From: Neptunomonas qingdaonensis
Lineage (GTDB): Bacteria; Pseudomonadota; Gammaproteobacteria; Pseudomonadales; Balneatricaceae
Length of the DNA: 64,000 nt
Reading direction: 5' to 3'
NCBI RefSeq assembly: GCF_900113275.1
Contig: NZ_FOOU01000016.1
Location: forward strand, 27,813 to 91,812
Part shown: positions 16,863 to 24,436 of the stretch, piece by piece
Layout: every line of letters starts with the position of its first letter
Position numbering within the stretch: the stretch's first letter is position 1
Notes under the pieces: model-generated
The model's database searches: none
Seen by the model: the letters and a program-made list of their open reading frames with translations, nothing else
What the model was told of the DNA's origin: nothing
Program-made: the position numbers and the translations under genes

Positions 16863-18917
16863 ATGTTGTGGAAGCAAGTGATTAGTAAATGTATTGGCGG
16901 AGTGTTGTTATGCGCAGGGGTTTCACTCAGCGCTCAGGCAGCAGGATTAATGAAACCGGTTAACAGTGTGTTGCCGGACTTGAGCATCCAGCAGCACCAT
17001 GTAAATGTGCTGGTGGAGGATGGTTATGTAACCACCACGGTTGAGCAGGTGTTTCACAACCCGAGCAATTCACAGTTAGAAGCAAAATACTCTTTTCCTG
17101 TACCGGAGAGGGCCGCAGTAGGTGAGTTTATTTACTGGATAAATGGCCAGCCGGTGATAGGTGAAGTGGTTGCTAAACAACAAGCTCAACAGATTTATCA
17201 GCAGCAAAAACAAGCCGGTAATCATGTCGCTTTAACTGAGAAAGACGGCTACCGAACGTTTGACAGTTTTATCTATCCCGTTGAAGCCAATGCTGATGTA
17301 CGTATCAAATTAGTCTATATACAGGCCGCGCACCTTGATACGAATACAGGTCGATACCTCTACCCATTAGAAGATGGCGGTGTTGATGAGCAAACAAATA
17401 GCTTTTGGTCTCGTAACGAAATCGTGCAGGAAAGTTTCAGTTTCAATATGGATATTCGCTCCAGTTATCCACTTGATGGGGTTAGGCTGCCCAAACATAC
17501 TAATGCCATCATTACACAGGTATCACCACAACAATGGACGGTTGCTCTTTCTTCCTCAGCTCAGGTCGATGAAGGCAGTGGTAAGCATCAGCCTGCAGCG
17601 TCGTTAAGCGAAGATATTTTGGTCTACTGGCGGTTAGAAGAAGGGCTACCAGGCTCGGTTGATTTAGTCAGTTATCGTCATCCTGACAGCCCCCAAGGAA
17701 CCTTTATGCTGACCTTAACGCCAGGAGATGATCTGCCTTCAGTACAAGGCAATCGAGATTGGACTTTTGTGTTGGATGTGTCGGGTTCTATGGAAGGAAA
17801 GTATTCGACCCTCCTCGAAGGTGTCCGCCAAGGGCTGGCAAAATTACCGACTGAAGATCGCTTTAGGTTGATTACATTTAACAACGAAGCACGTGATATA
17901 ACCGGCGGCTACCAATCGATAAGTACCGAAAATGTCACTCGATATATAGAGCAGTTACAGCAAAATGGCACCGGTGGAGGGACCAACCTATACGCGGGCC
18001 TGGCAAAAGGTTTGAAACACCTGGATGACGACAGATCCACGGCTATCGTATTAGTAACAGATGGGGTGGCTAATGTCGGAACCACTGAAAAGAAAGACTT
18101 CCTAAAACTTGTTCAAGAAAATGATGTTCGGCTTTTCACTTTTATTATGGGAAACAGCGCTAACCGTCCTATGTTGAAGGAAATGACAGAGTTATCTAAT
18201 GGTTTTGCTGCCAATATCTCTAATGCAGATGATGTTATTGGCCAGGTGATGTTAGCAACCAGTAAGCTCAATCATGCTTCAATGAGAGATATAGACGTGA
18301 GCATCAAGGGTCGGCGGGTTAGTGATCTAACACCCGAGCAGATCAATACAGTTTATCGTGGACAGCAATTGGTATTGTTTGGTCACTATTTCGAAGCAGG
18401 CCCCGCCGAAGTAGTACTGAGCGGAAAAGTGGGTGCACAAGAGCGAGTGTACAGGGCTCAGGTTGAGCTAGCCGATGTGTCGAAAGGTAACCCCGAACTG
18501 GAACGCTTTTGGGCCTACAGCAAGATAGAAGCACTACAGAAAAAAATGGACTACCTAGGAGCTGATGCCGACTCAGAGCAAGCTATTACTGACTTAGCAG
18601 TAGAGTACGGTTTGGTAACTGACTATACCTCGTTATTAGTGGTGGAAGAGGAAGTGTTCGAGCAGCTAGCGATTCAACGCACAAATAAACTGCGGGTTAA
18701 CAAAGAACAGCAGGCTCGCCAGCAACGCAATAAGCGAGAACAGGTGCAAGACAATCGTGCAGGTAGTAACCAGCCGATGTTCAAGCAGCCTCGTGCAAGT
18801 ACCGGCTCAGGAGCCATTGATAGTTCACTGCTTTTACTTCTACTCGCGTTGGGCCTGCCATCGTTGTTTGCAAGGTTTAAAGCGAGCAGCGTCGCGATCG
18901 AAACTTCCAAGAAATGA
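16863..18917 (+). CDS. VIT and von Willebrand A domain surface protein with GlyGly-CTERM-like tail
   Basis: A 684-residue exported protein. A signal peptide ends at AQAAG (about residue 28). A VIT domain spans about 38-165, and a vWA domain spans about 300-480 with an intact metal site (LDVSGSMEG, Asp305-Ser307-Ser309). After a basic, Gln-rich stretch, the tail reads STGSGAID, then SSLLLLLLALGLPSLFARFK: a Gly/Ser-rich turn, a hydrophobic segment and a basic end. That layout matches the GlyGly-CTERM sorting signal cut by rhombosortases, although the Gly-Gly pair itself is replaced by G-S-G. The next gene is a rhombosortase whose ATG overlaps this stop (ATGA). VIT/vWA proteins of this type are commonly annotated as sortase targets. 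An excellent ribosome site AAGGAGAG precedes the start. Confidence 0.85.
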   Translation: MLWKQVISKCIGGVLLCAGVSLSAQAAGLMKPVNSVLPDLSIQQHHVNVLVEDGYVTTTVEQVFHNPSNSQLEAKYSFPVPERAAVGEFIYWINGQPVIGEVVAKQQAQQIYQQQKQAGNHVALTEKDGYRTFDSFIYPVEANADVRIKLVYIQAAHLDTNTGRYLYPLEDGGVDEQTNSFWSRNEIVQESFSFNMDIRSSYPLDGVRLPKHTNAIITQVSPQQWTVALSSSAQVDEGSGKHQPAASLSEDILVYWRLEEGLPGSVDLVSYRHPDSPQGTFMLTLTPGDDLPSVQGNRDWTFVLDVSGSMEGKYSTLLEGVRQGLAKLPTEDRFRLITFNNEARDITGGYQSISTENVTRYIEQLQQNGTGGGTNLYAGLAKGLKHLDDDRSTAIVLVTDGVANVGTTEKKDFLKLVQENDVRLFTFIMGNSANRPMLKEMTELSNGFAANISNADDVIGQVMLATSKLNHASMRDIDVSIKGRRVSDLTPEQINTVYRGQQLVLFGHYFEAGPAEVVLSGKVGAQERVYRAQVELADVSKGNPELERFWAYSKIEALQKKMDYLGADADSEQAITDLAVEYGLVTDYTSLLVVEEEVFEQLAIQRTNKLRVNKEQQARQQRNKREQVQDNRAGSNQPMFKQPRASTGSGAIDSSLLLLLLALGLPSLFARFKASSVAIETSKK

Positions 18918-19507
18918 TAATTCGTCAAATGACTATGCCCTGGATCACTGTTGCTTTTAGCACAGTGGTTCTGGGCTTGGGTTTGTTACCCGATTTGTTT
19001 CAACTCCTATATTTTGATCGCTCCTTGATTGTTGAACAACAACAGTGGTGGCGGCTGTTGACGGGTCATCTGGTACATAGCAGTGAGACGCATTTAGTCT
19101 GGGATCTATTAGGGTTTGCCGTGTTCTCGGGTATTGCTGAATGTTGGCACCGCAAAAAATTTAATATCTCCCTTGGCGTAGCATTATTCATGTTGAACTG
19201 TTTGTTATTGTCACCCTTTGGGCTGGAACGTTATTGTGGTTTGTCGGGTATTCTTTGTGCTCCTGCAACGCTGATACTGTGGGCACACTTCAATAAGCAG
19301 CGAGACCTACTGCATTTTTTACCTTTATTAATAGCAGGGCTGAAACTCGTGGTCGAAGCCAGTAACGCTGACCTTTTATTCGCACAGCAAGTATTAGCTC
19401 AACAAGGTTGGCCTTTGTATGCACCGGCACATTGGGTGGGAGTGATAGCGGGGTTTTTAAGTATTAGTTTGTTTTCTATCTCACGACTAGGTTTACGAAG
19501 AATATGA
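18914..19507 (+). CDS. rrtA: Rhombosortase (rhomboid-family intramembrane serine protease)
   Basis: Rhomboid-like protease of 197 residues with about six membrane segments. The active-site Ser is in YCGLSG (Ser111) and the partner His in PAHWVG (His173). The N-terminal WWRLLTGHLVHSSETHLVWD segment carries the conserved W-R-L-x-T-G-H-x-x-H pattern with the family's loop residues. Rhombosortases remove the C-terminal sorting signal of GlyGly-CTERM proteins in the inner membrane. Its start overlaps the stop of the VIT/vWA gene, so the two are co-translated, which strongly suggests enzyme and substrate. A decayed yicC fragment starts 17 bases after its stop. Confidence 0.85.
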   Translation: MIIRQMTMPWITVAFSTVVLGLGLLPDLFQLLYFDRSLIVEQQQWWRLLTGHLVHSSETHLVWDLLGFAVFSGIAECWHRKKFNISLGVALFMLNCLLLSPFGLERYCGLSGILCAPATLILWAHFNKQRDLLHFLPLLIAGLKLVVEASNADLLFAQQVLAQQGWPLYAPAHWVGVIAGFLSISLFSISRLGLRRI

Positions 19508-19523
19508 GCGTACGGATGATGCT

Positions 19524-19609
19524 ACTTGAACAAGAAGTGGAACTACTGGCACAAAAAGCCGACAGGAAGTACGCCGTATCCTTAACAGAAAGAGCCAATA
19601 GGTGGCCGT
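19524..19609 (+). pseudogene. Decayed fragment duplicating part of yicC
   Basis: Plus-strand bases 19524-19562 match yicC 11998-12036 with four mismatches in 39. After a 37-base deletion (yicC 12037-12073), 19563-19609 matches 12074-12121 with one missing base and about three mismatches. Both pieces keep the order and strand of yicC. The deletions break the frame. It is a remnant of a second yicC copy or of a recombination event. The frame that runs through it (19504-19821) overlaps hipA and is not a gene. Confidence 0.85.
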
Positions 19610-19643
19610 ATTCTTTGTTTGATTTCTGCCAGCTTACGGAATT

Positions 19644-19715
19644 TTATTTTGCGTTTAGGTGTTTAGCTAACTCAGTCGTGGCTTTTTTCAGAACATTTTG
19701 CAGACCTGCCTTCAT
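19644..19715 (-). CDS. Small ORF with strong ribosome site downstream of hipA; probably a truncated gene
   Basis: ATG at 19715 is preceded by AGGAGGA at ideal spacing and encodes 23 residues, MKAGLQNVLKKATTELAKHL then NAK. In the next frame the same strand continues as KIKFRKLAEIKQRIR up to about 19605, where the yicC fragment begins. The likely reading is a gene start broken by a one-base shift and cut off at the yicC scar. A real microprotein of 23 residues is the alternative. No family is recognised. Confidence 0.4.
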   Translation of the reverse strand: MKAGLQNVLKKATTELAKHLNAK

Positions 19716-19756
19716 GCACTTCCTCCTGTTGGGGCTAGCTAACTCTCTATCCTCAG

Positions 19757-21049
19757 TTATTTTAACAAGTGCTTATTCATTTGGTAGGTGTTATTTAACT
19801 GCTGCTCAATCAGCACGATAGTCTCTTTATTTACTCCTAAGGCTTTGGCTTGCGCGCTAAAATCCGACAGGCTGTTAACTACTTCATCCAGTACCTGCTT
19901 TGCCTGCGACCATTGAGAAAAGTTTGCCGTGGCTGCCAGTTGCTGGATTATTTTCAGAGGTGGTTGTTTGCCGTAACCTCCAAAGGCTGTTGCCTGTTCC
20001 CCAAAGGGGTTGGGGCTGAAAGTGACATCATAAAAAGGAGCCAGAGACCAGGCGCCGTCATCGCTTTGTAAAAAGGACCAGTTTTTACTGTGATCATCCT
20101 GATTGGCAGCGAACAGGTTAAACATGGCACGTCGGAATTGGATTTGTCCGGCCTGAGGACTCTTGCACAACATGCTACTGGCTTTTATCAGATCATCGTA
20201 ATCGAGGCTTGGGCTACGAAAGTCAGCATCTAGCAGGCCACAGGCGCTGTGCATATGTAAATGGCCTAAGCGCCCGTCATCGTTAGTTAACCTGTCAAAC
20301 CGCTTGATGGCTAGCCAATGACTCGCGCCCGAACGCTGGGGGGCGGGGAGTAGCTTCCAGGTGGGCACCTCTAGTCCAGACTGTGCAGCTAAGTTTAGAT
20401 AAACGGCCTCACACAACCCTTCTTCATGCCCAAGTGCGAGATTTCTGGAAGTGAATTTAACCAGCCAGGCGTCATCGCCTTTATTGGGTTTTGCCCGGCA
20501 GGTGGTGAAATCGTTGTTGGCAAAATACACCTGCGCTTTTGGCCGTGCCCCCCCTGAGCTGCCGGCCGTCACTAACGCTTCGAGCATTACATCAGTTTGG
20601 CCATCAAACAGAGCCTGAGCCTGTAATCCTAGTGCAGATAGATCAAGTTCTTGCTGTTCACTTTGTGGTGATAGAGGTGATGCAGGACGGTAACTCAGCG
20701 CTCCCATGGCCGAATCGCCAATGAACATTAAGCGATCCATGGCTGTGACATTGGTCGGTAGGATAGTGTGCTGTCGGAACATTCGATCCATCAGAAGCAG
20801 TCCCCAACCATCGGGCAGTGAGTCGGAAAACACACCATACAGGCCATTGTGTGGCTGCTTTGGTGCACGTTGCAGCTCGTTATTTTGCTTTAAAGTAAAG
20901 GGAGACAGGTTGGCGTTGTGTTTTAGATAGTTTGCAGCGTACTGAAAAAACACACCTTGGTTATTCTGCGCTAATAACCCTACCAACACCTGTTGGTTAT
21001 CGCTGAGAGTGCGCCATACTTCAAGCTTGCGTACAGGCGTGAATGTCAT
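19757..21049 (-). CDS. hipA: HipA-family serine/threonine kinase toxin
   Basis: Toxin of a type II HipBA pair. HipA kinases phosphorylate translation factors such as glutamyl-tRNA synthetase and can cause persistence. The 430-residue protein has the N-terminal HipA domain (about residues 5-110), a Gly-rich loop GSSGGARPK near 170, the ATP-binding Lys in WLAIKRFDR near 245, the catalytic loop LFAANQDDHSKNWSF near 322 with Asp and Asn, and the metal-binding Asp in LAPFYDVTFS near 345. All key kinase residues appear present, so it is probably active. The start overlaps the hipB stop by four bases. It lies between the yicC scar and an IS3 remnant, so acquisition by transfer is likely. Confidence 0.9.
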   Translation of the reverse strand: MTFTPVRKLEVWRTLSDNQQVLVGLLAQNNQGVFFQYAANYLKHNANLSPFTLKQNNELQRAPKQPHNGLYGVFSDSLPDGWGLLLMDRMFRQHTILPTNVTAMDRLMFIGDSAMGALSYRPASPLSPQSEQQELDLSALGLQAQALFDGQTDVMLEALVTAGSSGGARPKAQVYFANNDFTTCRAKPNKGDDAWLVKFTSRNLALGHEEGLCEAVYLNLAAQSGLEVPTWKLLPAPQRSGASHWLAIKRFDRLTNDDGRLGHLHMHSACGLLDADFRSPSLDYDDLIKASSMLCKSPQAGQIQFRRAMFNLFAANQDDHSKNWSFLQSDDGAWSLAPFYDVTFSPNPFGEQATAFGGYGKQPPLKIIQQLAATANFSQWSQAKQVLDEVVNSLSDFSAQAKALGVNKETIVLIEQQLNNTYQMNKHLLK

Positions 21050-21345
21050 TGTGCTAGTACCTCATCAATGCTTTTGGGCAGAGAAGGCAAAGAAGACGCT
21101 GGCTTAGTCAGTTGTTGTAAACGTGCCAAGTCGTCCAAACTTTGCCAAAGTAGCAGAAACTGACGTAGCGAGATCTGACCGGTCGTTTCAAATTTCTTGA
21201 TTGTGGATTCTGGCACAGTGCTACGCTGCGCCAACGCCGAGCGTGATAACTTGCTGGCTTTACGCTGTGCTAAAAGGTACGTTGCAAACGATTGCTGCAC
21301 ATTGCTACTGGAAAGTAATAAGAGATCATTCATTGCGATAGCCAT
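21046..21345 (-). CDS. hipB: HipB-like antitoxin, XRE-family DNA-binding protein
   Basis: A 99-residue antitoxin with a Cro/CI helix-turn-helix at about residues 28-70 (RKASKLSRSALAQRSTVPES, then TIKKFETTGQ). The start may be ATG 21345 or, four codons later, ATG 21333. The stop overlaps hipA by four bases, so antitoxin comes first as usual. HipB proteins bind operators in their own promoter, and two related dyads are visible just upstream. No known HipB C-terminal motif was recognised. Confidence 0.85.
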   Translation of the reverse strand: MAIAMNDLLLLSSSNVQQSFATYLLAQRKASKLSRSALAQRSTVPESTIKKFETTGQISLRQFLLLWQSLDDLARLQQLTKPASSLPSLPKSIDEVLAQ

Positions 21346-21351
21346 TAAACA

Positions 21352-21406
21352 GATATAATAGTGTCTATTTTAGCTTAAAATAATACATTTTTGATACTAT
21401 AGTATC
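21352..21406. promoter_or_regulatory. Pair of dyad operators upstream of hipBA
   Basis: A perfect 14-bp palindrome GATACTATAGTATC lies at 21393-21406. A related site GATATAATAGTGTC (11 of 14 identical) lies at 21352-21365, six bases before the hipB ATG. Centres are 41 bp apart, close to four helical turns, as expected for cooperative autorepression by HipB. The intervening sequence is very A/T rich and probably holds the promoter. Confidence 0.6.
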
Positions 21407-21553
21407 TTTTTTGGATCGAAGTGCGCTAGATGAGATCAATAATATGTTATCTACTAAAAAGCACTTTAAGTTAAGGATTGATGTGTGCAACAAATTGGTA
21501 TCTACAAACAGTTGATTACGCAGGTCGTTGAGAAAACACTTAACCGCAAACAG

Positions 21554-21664
21554 TTTTATAACAGCAAGCGCTGACATGGTTCCAATAAAATGTTGCCGCC
21601 TATAGAGTATGAAAACCAATTTGAAAGACGGCTGAGAAGTGTCTAAAGAACTAGTGGCGATTTA
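21554..21664 (+). mobile_element. Remnant of an IS3-family transposase (OrfB 3' end and right terminus)
   Basis: The plus strand reads FYNSKR-stop-HGSNKML, then PPIEYENQFERRLRSV-stop at 21554-21646. This is the conserved C-terminus of IS3-group OrfB (FYNSRRRHGS and PxEYENQ signatures), with one in-frame TGA where Arg is expected. The bases after the stop, ending GGCGATTTA near 21664, resemble IS3-group right ends that finish GGCGATTCA. The rest of the element is missing. A minus-strand frame over this region is spurious. Confidence 0.75.
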
Positions 21665-21948
21665 GACGATGATGCTCATCACATCATAAGACGTGAGCGA
21701 TAAAGTAGGACTATATTCCAATTGTTACCCACAGTTATAGGAATACAGTCCTGGTTTTGCGTTTTTCAACAAGCGGTTTCCGCACTAGGCTCCAAAGAAA
21801 TCCCCTCAAGCGTTGAATTTTTTCGACCTGTCGCCATCTATAGAATGTCTATTTAACAACGCTTAGCTTTGCGTCGGCAAACATCAGGTCGAGCGCGGAG
21901 CAATGTATTGAATCTTGTTTGAACACATAACGTCACTGGGAGATACAG
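21665..21948. other. Non-coding stretch upstream of moxR with a 13-bp inverted repeat
   Basis: No gene is seen here. The main structure is an inverted repeat AGGACTATATTCC (21707-21719) and GGAATACAGTCCT (21740-21752), 12 of 13 paired around a 20-base loop and followed by GGTTTTGCGTTTTT. It could be a transcription terminator left from lost DNA or the end of a mobile element. The moxR promoter should lie nearer to 21949 but I cannot place it with confidence. Confidence 0.5.
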
Positions 21949-22992
21949 ATGACTGCAGAGGTTGTGGTTGCTGATAGCAGCGAAAGTACTAAGAGCACTG
22001 AAAGCATCGTCAGTACAGCAAGCACGCATCAGGCGACGTTACAACGCTTACGTGTGGCGCTGCAGAGTAAAGTGGTAGGGCAGGATGGCTTGATTGAACA
22101 CCTGTTGATTGCTTTGTTAACCGATGGGCATGTGCTGCTGGAAGGCCCTCCAGGTCTGGCTAAAACGCGGACGATTCATGCGTTGAGTGACCTGTTGGAA
22201 GGTGAGTTTAAGCGCGCGCAGTTCACGCCGGATTTATTGCCGAGTGATATTACCGGCACAGAAATTTTTAATGCACAAAAGGGTGAGTTTCAGTTCCGCC
22301 CCGGCCCGTTATTTTGCAATATGCTACTGGCCGATGAGATCAACCGTGCCCCGGCTAAGGTTCAGTCTGCCTTGCTGGAAGCGATGGGTGAGCGTCAGGT
22401 GACAGTGGCGGGGCAGACTTATCCGTTACCGCGCTCCTTTATGGTGATGGCGACGCAGAATCCGCTGGAGCAGGAAGGTACATACCCGTTGCCCGAAGCG
22501 CAGCTGGACCGCTTTATGTTACATGTGCGTGTCGATTACCCGCAGCATGAACAGGAAAAGCTGATTTTACGGCTGGTGCGCAATGAACATACGGATGTTG
22601 TGAAGCCAAAAGATAGCAGCATTGACGTGGTGTTGACTGAAGCGGCATTGTTGGAAGCACAGCGTGAAGTGATGGGTGTGTTTCTGGCGGATAGTCTGGA
22701 AGATTATCTGGTCGCGCTGGTGATGGCGACGCGTAACATTGCTGCCTACGGGGACGATCTTAAAGACAGCTTAACCTTTGGTGCCAGCCCACGCGCCACT
22801 ATTGCTCTGGATCGTGCAGTGCGTGCTAAAGCCTGGTTACAGGGGCGTGATTTTGTCACGCCGGATGATATTCAGGAGATGCTGCCGAGTGTTTTGCGTC
22901 ACCGTATCGGCCTGAGTTATATCGCCGAGGCGAATGGTCTGGATAAAGATCAGTTGATTGCTAAGTTGATCGCCCGTGTAGCCGTACCGTAG
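21949..22992 (+). CDS. moxR: MoxR-family AAA+ ATPase
   Basis: MoxR ATPases act as chaperones for von Willebrand A proteins. The 347-residue protein has a Ser/Thr-rich N-terminal tail, Walker A GPPGLAKT near residues 65-72, Walker B LLADEINR near 127, a sensor motif MATQNPLEQEGTYPLPEAQ near 166-184, and the C-terminal lid. GGGAGATACAG precedes ATG 21949. It starts a six-gene operon with DUF58, DUF4381 and Bat proteins, the standard aerotolerance arrangement. Confidence 0.93.
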   Translation: MTAEVVVADSSESTKSTESIVSTASTHQATLQRLRVALQSKVVGQDGLIEHLLIALLTDGHVLLEGPPGLAKTRTIHALSDLLEGEFKRAQFTPDLLPSDITGTEIFNAQKGEFQFRPGPLFCNMLLADEINRAPAKVQSALLEAMGERQVTVAGQTYPLPRSFMVMATQNPLEQEGTYPLPEAQLDRFMLHVRVDYPQHEQEKLILRLVRNEHTDVVKPKDSSIDVVLTEAALLEAQREVMGVFLADSLEDYLVALVMATRNIAAYGDDLKDSLTFGASPRATIALDRAVRAKAWLQGRDFVTPDDIQEMLPSVLRHRIGLSYIAEANGLDKDQLIAKLIARVAVP

Positions 22993-23006
22993 GCGGAGAG
23001 GTCATC

Positions 23007-23960
23007 ATGTTTGTTGCAGATAACAGCCCACGTCCGGTGCCAGCACAGCGTCATTGTATCTCGTTAGATGAGCTACTCAGTTTGCGTCATTGGCCGCCGG
23101 CGCGTAGCCCTGGACGACAGCGGATGGCGATTCGTGAAGGTCATCATCTCAGCCATATTCGTGGCCGTGGGATGGAATATGATGATGTGCGCGAATACCA
23201 GCCGGGTGATGATATCCGTCATCTGGACTGGCGTTTAATGGCACGTACCGGCGAAGCACATACCAAGCTGTATCGCGAAGAACGTGAGCGTCCGGTTTTT
23301 GTGCTGGCTGACCTTCGGCCTCCGATGTTTTTTGCCACTCAGGGGCATTACAAATCGGTACTCGCCAGTTACGCCGCTGCCATGACAATCTGGACGACAC
23401 TGGCGAATGGTGATCGGGTTGGCGGGCAGATTTTAGGTGCTGGCAGTGAGCAACTGTTTCGCCCCAGTAGTAATCGTCAGCAGGTGATGGCGATGATGGC
23501 CGCCTTAGAGCGCAGCAGTGCCTGTGCTGAGGCTGGTTTGAATAGCAACAAGCCAGACAATACGGCGTCCTCACTCTCGTTGGCTGATGTGCTGGCGGGT
23601 GCGGATCGTTACATCAGTAGTGGCACCTTGTTATATATCTTCAGTGATTTTCATGATGTTGATGAAGCGGTGCAGCAGCACCTGATGCGGCTTGCACAGC
23701 GTTGTGAACTCAAACTGGTACTCATCTCTGATCCGCTTGAACAACAATTGCCGCAGGGTAAACGTTACCGTTTTTTCGGCAGTGGCCGCGAATTGTTAGT
23801 GGATGCCGACCAGCAGCAACAACAGCGTTATCAGCAGCAGTTTCAAGCTCGCATCGAGTTGTTAGAGCGCTTACGTAATCTGCGCGGTGTTGAGTTTGCG
23901 CATTGGCAGACACATCATCATCCGCTATTTAGATCACCACTAATGCAGGAAATGATCTGA
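23007..23960 (+). CDS. DUF58 domain protein (vWA-like) of the MoxR-Bat operon
   Basis: A 317-residue cytoplasmic DUF58 protein. The signature EYDDVREYQPGDDIRHLDWR spans about residues 53-72. The rest has a vWA-like fold without a membrane segment; its metal site looks incomplete (VLADLRPPM in place of DxSxS). Its role is unknown, but it always travels with MoxR, suggesting a substrate or adaptor. It starts 14 bases after moxR with GGAGAGG upstream, and its TGA overlaps the next ATG. Confidence 0.88.
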   Translation: MFVADNSPRPVPAQRHCISLDELLSLRHWPPARSPGRQRMAIREGHHLSHIRGRGMEYDDVREYQPGDDIRHLDWRLMARTGEAHTKLYREERERPVFVLADLRPPMFFATQGHYKSVLASYAAAMTIWTTLANGDRVGGQILGAGSEQLFRPSSNRQQVMAMMAALERSSACAEAGLNSNKPDNTASSLSLADVLAGADRYISSGTLLYIFSDFHDVDEAVQQHLMRLAQRCELKLVLISDPLEQQLPQGKRYRFFGSGRELLVDADQQQQQRYQQQFQARIELLERLRNLRGVEFAHWQTHHHPLFRSPLMQEMI

Positions 23961-24436
23961 TGAACGCAGAATCGTTGCCTTTGCGTCCGATGCAGTTACC
24001 GGAAGCTGTTGGCTGGTGGCCGATGGCACCGGGCTGGTGGCTGCTGATTCTTTTGTCGGTGGCCATCGTCATCGCTTTGATCTGCTGGCTCCGCCGGCGT
24101 CTGGCAGACCCGCGCCGCGCTGCATTAGCTGAGCTGAAAAGTATCCAACAGCGTTTTCAGCATGATGGAGATAAGAGGGCGCTGATTAATCACTGTAACC
24201 AACTGTTAAAACGCACCGCGTTAACGCTCTTTCCGCGTCAGGATGTGGCGGCGTTGTCAGGTGATGAGTGGCTGACGTTTCTATTAAGTAGTAGCCGTGG
24301 TTGTCAGCCCCAGGCATTGCAGTGCTTAGCAGATGGTCCTTACCGTCCTCATACTGATTACGATACGACGGCACTGTTTTCAGCTTGCCGTCAGTGGTTG
24401 AAAACTGTCAAAAAAGGGAAGCAAAAGCATGTTTGA
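23960..24436 (+). CDS. DUF4381 domain protein
   Basis: A 158-residue protein with one membrane segment near residues 25-42 (WWLLILLSVAIVIALICWL) and a cytoplasmic helical C-terminus ending in a Lys-rich tail. This matches DUF4381, a small membrane protein found between the DUF58 gene and the Bat genes. Function unknown; a role in membrane assembly of the vWA complex is inferred from context. It overlaps both neighbours (shared TGATGA at its start, eight bases at its end). Confidence 0.85.
   Translation: MNAESLPLRPMQLPEAVGWWPMAPGWWLLILLSVAIVIALICWLRRRLADPRRAALAELKSIQQRFQHDGDKRALINHCNQLLKRTALTLFPRQDVAALSGDEWLTFLLSSSRGCQPQALQCLADGPYRPHTDYDTTALFSACRQWLKTVKKGKQKHV

Noticed and set aside
19504..19821. 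105-residue plus-strand frame after the rhombosortase gene
   Set aside because: It is made of the yicC fragment and the antisense of hipA's end, has no family features, and its start overlaps the previous stop by chance.
21365..21619. 84-residue minus-strand frame upstream of hipBA
   Set aside because: Antisense to the IS3 remnant, A/T-rich, and no ribosome site or recognisable motif.
21725..21733. TTACCCACA, close to a DnaA box
   Set aside because: One isolated site with a mismatch to TTATNCACA; no cluster, no A/T unwinding element and no replication genes.
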